Assembly (NCBI RefSeq): GCF_035582795.1
Contig: NC_134365.1
Span: 221,357,887 to 221,421,886 of the forward strand
Direction of reading: 5' to 3'
Length of the DNA: 64,000 bases
From: Mycteria americana
Taxonomy: Eukaryota > Chordata > Aves > Ciconiiformes > Ciconiidae
Position numbers and translations under genes: made by a program. Within the stretch, counting starts at the first letter, position 1. The number at the start of each line of letters is the position of its first letter. Shown here in pieces: positions 55,311 to 64,000 of the stretch. The notes under the pieces were generated by a model. The model saw only the letters and a list, made by a program, of their open reading frames with translations. It was not told the DNA's origin and did no database searches.

Positions 55311-56094
55311 GTGTGCTCTGGGACGGATGGCAAGTCACCATCAGAAATCTTGGCTCTACCTCCGGGGTCTTAGGGTTTTTTTACGTCAGAGCCATGCTAT
55401 TTCATGCTCTATTATCAGGTTAGTCAAAACACTTCTCCAAACTATATGTCTATATAATTGCCAGCTACACTCACTTCCTTGGCTCCTGCTGTTTTCCATT
55501 GCATCGGATTTTCAGTCATGCAAAATATCTACTTTCACCTTAATCTGCATGAAGCCCCCCTTCCCCCGCCGGCAGCTCAGGAGCGAAGGGGAAGCCAATG
55601 CCCCTCAGCTCCGTCCGCTGGAGCCTCGTTCCCCGCTGGGCAAGACGGGAGAGCTGGGGCTGGTGACATGCTCTGCTCTATTTGGGGGGTCACTACACCC
55701 TTAGGGCTCTGCCATGGGAAAATTAAGTCACGTAAAAGATGGTTTTGTTGGGTTCGGTGCTGCCCTGAAAGTCCTGTATGAAGCCCACGGCTCTGGAGAT
55801 GGTTTGAATTTTTGGCTCGTAGATGAAGCATCATCCCAATGAATTGGGATGTATGTTTTCATATCACCTTCCCCCAGCCAAAGGTGGGGATTTCTCCCCA
55901 AAGGGATGGGATTTCTCTTAAAACAGCACTTGTAGCTCTCCACAGAGACCCGCGCACCGTGCTGGGTGAGCGTTTCCCCTGCATCCACTCTCCCCTGCAC
56001 ATCCCTTTCTTTTTCGGCGATGAGAAATGGAGAAACCAGAGGATTGTCCGTGCTGCACGGCTCACAGGCTGTTCTCGTGCCACCGCGGACCTGT

Positions 56095-56195
56095 CTCCTC
56101 TCCAGACTAAACAGTCCTAATATTTCCTGTCTCTTCTCACATAGAAATGTGTCTGTAATCGCTCTTTTCCCCTGTTTCTGCACCTTTTTGGATGC
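56095..56195 (-). mobile_element. Short old CR1-like relic, minus strand
   Basis: CTCCTCTCCAGACTAAACAG, then TCCTAATATTTCCTGTCTCT and TCACATAG, resembles the reverse complement of the CR1 block CTGTTTAGTCTGGAGAAGAG (recalled). Short and decayed. Confidence 0.5.
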
Positions 56196-56199
56196 CGGA

Positions 56200-59100
56200 G
56201 CAGCTCAGGATGTACCTAATCTGGCGGGTTGTCTGAGCTGCTGGGGAAACGAGATCGCATTTCCCTGCCTCCAGCTTTGTCAAAGTTTGACATCCCCAGA
56301 ACTGGGAAACAAAAAAGTCCCTGCAGAGGAAAGCTTTGCCAGCAAGTCAGGACTATCCGGACACTGGAAAAAGCCCCTGGCTGCCTAGAAAACGGGTGCC
56401 GAGAAAGGGGTGATGAGAAAAACAGGGAAATCCTCGGAGACTGCAGCTGGCGGGGCTGGAGCCGAAGGAGGGATGGGAGGTGGAGGAAACGTGACCGGCG
56501 CGGCACGACCGCAATCCCGGGGGCTCTTTCCTCCGGTGCAATGCTTGGCCTCCCTGCCCTGTACGTGTTACGTGACCATCCTCAAATGTGGGGTTTCCAA
56601 AGGGGAGGCAGGACAGACCGGTGGTACAAAGGAGCTGGAGGAGCATCCCATGGTGCTCGTGGTCCTCCTGCCCCGTGGGATGCAGGAGAGCCGCCCACGC
56701 CGCCTCCGGCTGCCCTCTCCGGTGCACCAGTGCGGTATTTCTTGCTCTCCTATTTTTTGCCCATGGGAGCACACAGCCCCCGGCGGAGATCCCTGTTTGT
56801 ACAGGCTGGATAAATCCGAAGGAAGCTGCTTATGAGTCCTTCTCACCAGCATTGCCAAAAGACCATGATTCAGTGCTTTTTTTTGGGTAGAAATTAATTA
56901 GTTCAGGCCCATCACAATTATCTAACTCAATGAGCACAACAATAACCCACTGTTTAAAGGTTGTTCATGGCCATTTAGCACCATCTGGGTCGTCTGATCA
57001 GGGGCTTTGAAAACAGTTGAAAATGAAGTAAGAAGGATTGCTTGGCCCAGACACCCCCTTTTGCCTCCCAGCTGCACAGACAATGAAAATAATCCTGATG
57101 GACCCATTAGACACAGGGAGAGGGACTGCGGAGCAAACATCACCTCGTATCTCGCTGTGCCCTTCTGAGCTGCGGGTCGGTGTCCCCAGATGGGAAGGTG
57201 GTGGCCTTAGAAGGAGCAGGGGAGAAGAGCTTGGCCAACATGTCCAAATAACAGAGTTCTGCCCTGGACATGCTCCTCTTCAAGCTTTGGGGGCTGAGTT
57301 TGAGCAGGTGAAGCTTGAGCTGTCCCCATGGACGGGTTGGGCTTTGCAGAGGTCTCTGCTGGTGCTCAGAAGGACTTGGACCGCTTTGGAGATTGGGCAG
57401 TTTCTTGTGCGTGCCGGAAGATGGATTTGAGGGTTTGCCAAGTTGGGCTTCCCCCAAGTTGAGAAGGCAGCGGGGAGCACCGTTGATTTTTAAGGGCGAG
57501 CGGTTGCCCACCGTGTCCAAACCTGCACCTCAAAGCCTGCTGGGAATTCAGGACAGAGTCATGTATAGTCCATCTCCAGGTGGCCACCTGAGAAGTGAGT
57601 CTCCCCACGTCATGTAAGTTAGGAGATGCCACATCTGGTAGCCCATGTGCACCTTGCATGGCCTTCCCAGCAGCCAACACCCAGGTCCCATGGTCTCTCC
57701 AGTAGATGGCTTGGACCTCCCAACTCGCAGCCCCCAGACTCTCCAGTATCCGTCCCAGACTGATGGCATCTTCAACCCCCAGCTGTGACCTGTGGTCTGA
57801 CTCTGTTGCTGGCACCCAGACCACCAAACACACGTGCACACACAGAGGAGCCCCTCAACCAGGAAAACAGTTAGAAATGGAGCTTAATGAGGAAATTAAG
57901 TCTAATTAATGAGGTAAACTGCACTGACTGGGGACAAGTGCAGTGACCATCCACCTGCTTAGACAGAACCGGCCCATATATCCCCTTATCCCTCTACTTT
58001 CACATGCTTGTTCCTCCCCAGACCACCTTCATCCCTCCCTTTGCCCACAGTTGGGGTCCCCCACCCTCAACATTGTCTTCTACAGTCCCCAAATGCTCTC
58101 CCCTTGGGGACCCAGCACCTTCCCCCCATCCTCATGCCTGGGCATGCATCCCCAGGGCACATCGACCCCTTCCTGCATCGTGGGAGGAGGAGTGGTGGCA
58201 CCATGGGCTTCTGTGTCCCCACCACCACCACCTTGTACCAGCCATGTGAGATGCACTGTCCCCCGTCTCCCCCAGGCTGGGAGTGTGTCTGGGTGTGGAT
58301 GGGGTCTTGGGTGGGAACAACACATGGATTTATAGCCCTGTTTTTGCTGCAATCACTGCTATGCAACACGCTCGCCGTGCCCATGGGACCTGGGTGTCCG
58401 GCCATGCCTGGTTGAGGCTATGCCAAGCACGGATACCACCACGTCTTCTGCAGAGAGGACAGCCAGCTCTCTACACCCTGACATAGCCACAGGAGCACGG
58501 ATGTGGGGCATTTCTTCCTTCATGGGGCACTGTTGTGGCCACCACAACTTGCACCAGGAGCTTTGCCAGCTGGATGCATCGACCTCCTCTCGTCAACGGA
58601 GCAATCGCTTGCGTGACCCGACAGCAGCATGACTTGTGCTCACATCTGATCGTACACCCATACATCTGCTCGGGGTTGACTGGACAGCCCTGAAATGTGG
58701 CTATGTGACAGCATTTTGGTCTGGAGGCCCAGAGGGGTGGATTTTGGGTGGTCAGAGGAAGACAAGTAACCTTCTCTGCCCTGGGAAGGTGCAGGTCCCA
58801 GCCGGGCTGGGGTGGTGAGGTTCAACCCATGGGCTGGAACAGGCACCATGGCTTCTTGCAATGGCCAAGAACATAGATATGAGTTCAAAAGGGAAGAGTG
58901 ACAAAGTGACGGAAGGGGCTGCTGTGAAATGTCCAGTGGCACAAGCTCTGCCTTTGCAGCACCATTTCTCCCTGTGGGTCACTGGGGGAAGCCAAGGTGA
59001 CCGGCTTGGGGCGTGGGGACGTTGCATTTGGGCGTGCTTTTTGGCTGGATGACCCCACTTGTGGTGTCCCAGGCCACCCAGCGAGGCAGGGGACCCACGC

Positions 59101-62100
59101 CTCAAGGGTCTCCCCAGGTCCTGAGCCGCAGGGCGAATGCTGCAGTGTGCGTTGGACTCTAGTTCGTGGTACGACTGTCCCGACAGCTTCCTTCCCCCGT
59201 AGCACCGCATCTCACCAGCCTCGCCCAGCAGCCCTGGGATGAGCTTGTTCTCCTCCGCAGGGGGATGAACGATGTCGTTCCCAACTCCTTGTCCCTCTTG
59301 CACCATCTTGGAGCTACTCTGCAGCACAAGAGAGGTCTTCTCCTGTGGGATGGAAAAAATTGTCTTTTAAGAGAGGGGCCATGCTAAGGACACATGTGTG
59401 AGTGATCCATGTCGGTGGGAGTCCTGCTCCCCTTGGGAGGGGATGTCTTCATCTCCCAAATGGTGGCTGTGGTCCCTGTTTGCAACAGAAAACGAGACAT
59501 TTTGTGGTGTTTGTGCTCAGCAATGGCCCTCCCAAGCACTGCTAGGGGTTGGAGCGGGCTGTGCTCTTGGCGTGGGACTCCTACGAAGCAGCACGATGGC
59601 TGCTGAGGACTGGGTGGGAAATGTTTTTCATCAAGTGGTCCTGGTGCTGCTATCCCATGCATCTTTCATTTTTGCATGGCAGGAAGTCTTTCACCTACAT
59701 TTTAGGAAGGATCTGGGCTGGTTGCCCTCTAGGACTTTGCTCTGCTTGGAGAAAGCTGGACATGTCACCATGGGCTTGCATGCTGGCTCCTGCCAGGTGG
59801 GAACCCATCGCCTGTTCCCAGCCCCAACCACAAACCCAGTTTTCATCCCAGAGGAGGAAGGTCCTGAGAGCCCACTCCCACGGCGGGGAGCTCCTTCTTG
59901 CCTGTCTCCATGTCTCTCCCATGCTGGGTTGCACAGCCACTGGCTACTGGAGACCCAGGGTGGTTATTCCCCCTGTAACGGCTGTGGTGAGATGGGTCGG
60001 GGATGCAGGAAGGACTAAATTCCAGGACAACCTCAGCAACGAGTCCTCCAACCTCCAGGTGTTTGTGCAAACAAAGGGAACCACAAGATATTAAACCCCC
60101 AGGTCAAGAGTGGATGGACAGGCAGGTCTCCAAAAAACCTATCTAGATGGGAAATGTAGGCAAGTATCCCCCACCGCCAATACCTACCATGTCAGTGTCC
60201 ATCCAAACAGGCCAAATTTAGGTCTTTTTTTTTTCTCTGTCTGTCTCTATGGCAGGTTTTCGCTTCATGCCAAGTGCTCCAGGCTGCAGTTTGCACAGGA
60301 AGACCTGGTAAAGCAGAGTTTTGCTCACCGGTGGGCTGCCCGAGACAGCGGTTTGCAAGTGGGGTTTGGCAGGGGGCTGCAGAGGGACCTGCTGAGGTTC
60401 CTCCAAGCCCCGTCAGGCTTCCGGCTCCCATTCTGTGGCAGGAGGATCGGCACTAAATAATGAACGGAAACATTGATCCTCTTCCAGGCTGCTTTTAGCA
60501 CGTCCTGAGAAGTTACGCAGACACTGGTTCAGGCTCCTTCTCCTCGGTGGAGCGACGGCATCTGGAGCCTACTGACATAGCAGCCCAGACGTGACATAGA
60601 GGAGAACTGCACGTTGTCCTTCCCCTGATGACCTTCCTTGGAAGTCAGGAAGACCCAGTTACACAGCGGACGAAGGCTTTCAATACGTGATGATAGCTAC
60701 ATCCATACGTGATGCAGCTATTAGCGACTGCTACCCGGGCCAAGAGGTTTCCAGGGGAGAACTGCAAATTACTTTGCTGACTTCCCGAGATGGATTATTG
60801 GCATTTGAAGCTGAATCTGAATCACCAAAACCAACAAAAAAAGTCGGCTAGAGGTGGATATAATCTGGCCCTTCATCTAAACGACCACCAGCCTGTGATA
60901 GATACCCAAAATAACCAGAACAAACTCTCCAGACAGTGTTGATCTGCTAATAAGAGATCGTATGACTGGCATTGGATTTCCAGATCGGCCTCGCCAACCA
61001 CTGGCCCAAGATGACCAGATCCCCAAAGGCATTTGGGTGCCTCTTGCCCTTGAACCTGCCCTGCAGATCTGAGCAGCTCCGGTTAAAATCGGGCAAGCTG
61101 GAATCAGAGGGAGTTTTGTCCTTCATGTTGGCATGGCCGGAGTTTAACCCTACACATCCAAAAGGATTTTGCGGGCAGTTTTGCCTTGGAAATGGCAATT
61201 TAACCCTTTCTAGCTGGTCTTTGCCTTGGAGGAATCATTTTCCCATGACCCAAAACTTGAGTTTTACTTCTCTTCCTTGGCAAGGCAGCGTACGCACTCG
61301 TTGGGATGGGGATGTCTCTGGGGTTGAACTGGCTGCTGGCTAGCTTCCAAGGGGACTTGGTGCCCCTCGGGGTCATGTTGCAGGTCCTAGGAGAAGACAG
61401 ATGATGGGCTGCACATGGAGAAGTGGTGGGAGATGGGACTTGCAGCCATAGCTTGGTTGTAGCTCATTGCTCTTTCTTTTGGTGAGACCAGCAGTAGAGT
61501 AGCCCTATCTCTGCGTGGGGCTCCAAAACAAGCCTTGGGTGATGTTCTTACCAGCACCGGGGTCCCTGTTTGTGGTGGGGATGGTCCCTCCCCACCCCCC
61601 CGCGAGGTTTCGCACCCCCAGGGAGCAGCCGTGCTCCCCACACCTGGTCTGGGGAAGAGGGAATAACGTCATCTGCAGCTCCTTGGCACAAAAGCAATTG
61701 CAAAATACCAGCCAGCAGGCCAGAAGAGAGGCCAGCTGGGGGAAAACTTATGGGTGAGCCCAGCGCCAAGTCTCCCAGCCGGGAATTGGTGGGGAGGGCT
61801 CAGGTTCTGCTTTTCACAGAGCCTGTGCTTTTATTCCCTTTACACCAAGGTAAGGAGAGGGAGGAGGCACCTCTTGCAACCAAAAAACCCTGGGATTTTG
61901 TTCTTCATTCAGCTTGGTTTGGGATGGTGCAGTGGGGTATGTCAGCAGGAGATTTTTTGGGAAATGACATCCCAGTGTCCCCATGGGATGGACTCAGCAG
62001 GTCCCTGGGTGCCCTGTGCATCTGTGCATGTTCTTCTGCTGTGTCATCCTCTCGTCCCTTCTAGAATCTGTTTTTTTTATACATCCTAGAGCTTTTTTAG

Positions 62101-63270
62101 AGGCCAAACAGAGTGTTGTGATGGTTGATGGAGCCCTCCAGGTTTTGATGTGGACTCCAGCCTTTGCTTTGATGCTGGCAGGGCAGAGTCTGCTCCCCTT
62201 CCCAGCCCATGGTCCCTGCTGGGAGAGGTGGGATCCTGGGGAGAAGATGCTGCTTCTTGGTGGTTTTTTTTTTCCCCTGCAGCGAGTTTTGAAGTTGCCA
62301 AGCACCGGCCATGGCACTGCTTAGCCCACTGGAGGGGAGCATGCAGACACCCCCCCCCTCCGCCAGGCTCATCTCCCCAAACTGAGGGAAACCACCAGAA
62401 ATAGGGTGAGTGGGAGATGACCCTTCCTTGGGGTGTCCCCCATGCTTCCTGACAGGAGCTGGGTTGGGGCTTGGAGGTGGATGTCACATCCAAAATCATC
62501 GTGCTCAATAGCCACCAGCAGGTCCATGTACTCACCTGGTCCCTGGTAGAACCCACCCATAATTTTGGCCTCAACAAAGTCTTGCAGAAGGTCTGAATTC
62601 ACTGCTGCAGACCTACAGGAACACCTTTGGCCCCTGATTACTCCTGATTTGCACCCAAGTGGGTGAGACCACCCAGAACTCCCCTGGGGTAGTAGCACTT
62701 GGGGATTTGGGGGATTTTTTTACGATGTTTCTGAGTTTCCATCTCAAGAGGCTTTCTCCAGCCTGGTGGGGTGTCATGGGGGCATCAGGATGTCCAACCG
62801 GCCCAAGAGACTAAAATGCTGTTCCCCACCCCGCAGGAACAGGGTTTTTCTCTCCGGCACTCAGATCTGACCTAGGATCCGGCTGGTCCTGGCATGGCAA
62901 AGCCTTTTTTCCAGGGTTAGAGCAGCTTTATCTGCCCAACCGGCAATGCTGGCGTGGGGTTGACTCAGGTGGACCATCCCTGGGCTGTGGAGGGCAGCAC
63001 TGCAGGGCCAGTGGGAGCTGGCACATCCCTTCTCTCAGCGGTGGCTGGGATTTGTGTGCCCCCCCAAATACACACATTGACACCCCTTTTCTGCCCCATC
63101 CCTGGGCAGAGCAGAGGGTTCGCATTTGGGGCCGAAGCACCAAAGATCCCACTCCTGCCACCACTGCTTTATCCCAGGTGGAGAGCGTCAGCTCCAGGCA
63201 AAGGGTGAGAAGGGGATGGGGACAGCCAGCATGGATCAGGACCAACCCGCCCTCCAGCTGCGTGCCGGGA
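56200..63270. other. Intergenic sequence toward the right edge, no gene recognised
   Basis: Seven kilobases of mostly unique sequence. Items noted: an AT-rich patch at 56880-57020; a TAAT direct-repeat cluster at 57883-57914; a 22-bp-spaced duplication of ATACGTGATG near 60683 and 60705; and T runs near 60223 and 62262. POLD3, expected here on the minus strand from human gene order, was not recognised in any frame. Confidence 0.45.
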
Positions 63271-63274
63271 ATGG

Positions 63275-63345
63275 GATTCACTGGGATTTTAGCAAAGCTT
63301 TTGACATCATCTCCTTTAGCATCCTCATGGCCAAAACCAGGGCGA
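63275..63345 (+). mobile_element. Small CR1 reverse-transcriptase scrap (DFSKAFD box)
   Basis: The plus frame reads HWDFSKAFDIISFSILMAKT, matching the conserved CR1 reverse-transcriptase box DFSKAFDTVPHSILLEKL (recalled). Only about 70 bases are recognisable, so it is a very short relic. Confidence 0.75.
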
Positions 63346-64000
63346 TAGGGATACCCCCTATAGCAGGTATCCCTGGGGCATAAGGATAGGAGTGGGTGAG
63401 GATGGCTGAAGGTGATGTTGGGCTCCTTTGTGACACATCTGCTGGCTCAGCTGGGTCCCATCCCACCCAAATTTACTCCTGAAGTCCTTTCAGAAGCACA
63501 GCCCCGTGCTCAGCACTGGTGGATGTGATGAGTGCAGGAAAAGAGCTGGAGAGATGCGGTCCCTTGGGCTTGAGCATGGCCATGTAGGATGGGAGGAAGG
63601 CCAGAAATCCATCATTATAAGAATAATCTTGTTATTTGAATATTATTATTTAAACTGTATGGTGGGGATGGCTGCCTTAGCAGAAGACATAGTGGTGGTG
63701 GGTGAGCAGGACCTGGAGCAGGAGCAGTGATGGAGGAGGAGGAGAAGGATGATGATGAGTAGATGGAGGAGGAGGAAGGTCAGGTCTGCTCTTGGATAAA
63801 CAGGTCCCAAGTCTTCAAGACCCCAAATTTAGCAGGACACGGGTGAGCAGGTGCCGTGGTGGTTATGTGATGGTGTGCCGTGCCAGGGGATGCCAGCGAG
63901 TGTCACTGGGGGCTGGGGGCTGGATGCAGCCCCCAAACCAGTGGAAACAACTCCCCAAAACCTGCAAACAGCCCCCCTGGCACCCGCAACACAGAGGGGA
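63346..64000. other. Right-edge sequence, no gene recognised
   Basis: Contains a GGA-rich stretch at 63710-63780 (GATGGAGGAGGAGGAGAAGG and similar). No exon or RNA gene seen. Confidence 0.5.

Noticed and set aside
1-64000. CRISPR arrays, operons, phage or other prokaryote-type systems
   Set aside because: The sequence is vertebrate nuclear DNA with spliced genes and LINEs. The tandem repeats lack spacer structure.

Overview
The window looks like bird genomic DNA. Its interspersed repeats are CR1 LINEs, many ending in the typical 8-bp tail (ATTCTGTG or ATTCTATG). Introns are compact, coding exons are GC-rich, and CpG-island promoters are present. A crocodilian or turtle is not formally excluded, but the tight CR1 3' ends and compact gene favour a bird.

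Two protein-coding genes can be supported, and they point away from each other. On the minus strand, exon 1 of RNF169 (RING finger protein, H2A-ubiquitin reader) starts at 8391 inside a strong CpG island. Bases 1-8054 are the start of its first intron and contain a cluster of CR1 copies. On the plus strand, all eleven coding exons of CHRDL2 (chordin-like 2, a secreted BMP antagonist) can be traced from 22397 to 49370. They encode 433 residues: a signal peptide, three von Willebrand C domains with all ten cysteines each, and the chordin-like C-terminal region. Every junction keeps phase; one intron has a GC donor instead of GT. As I recall the human map (11q13.4), CHRDL2 and RNF169 are neighbours with facing 5' ends, so conserved synteny supports both calls. 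The next gene there, POLD3, was not found up to base 64000.

Layout: 1-8054 RNF169 intron 1 with nested CR1; 8055-8391 RNF169 exon 1; 8392-8620 a compact promoter with a TATA box facing the opposite way; 8620-21990 intergenic, with a few old CR1 relics; 21150-22600 the CHRDL2 5' CpG island, with a 23-base C run and a GC-rich minisatellite; 22397-50330 CHRDL2 and its 3' UTR, with CR1 pieces in introns 1 and 9; 50330-64000 apparently non-coding, with a small minisatellite, a roughly 380-bp ATCC-type satellite and CR1 relics.

No operon, CRISPR array, phage or other unusual gene system is visible. The points most worth checking are the GC-AG intron of CHRDL2, a near-perfect 26-bp hairpin in CHRDL2 intron 1, the TATA-bearing promoter divergent from RNF169, the repeat-rich CHRDL2 leader, and several TAAT-rich clusters around CHRDL2. 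Almost all long open frames elsewhere come from GC-rich or simple-repeat sequence.
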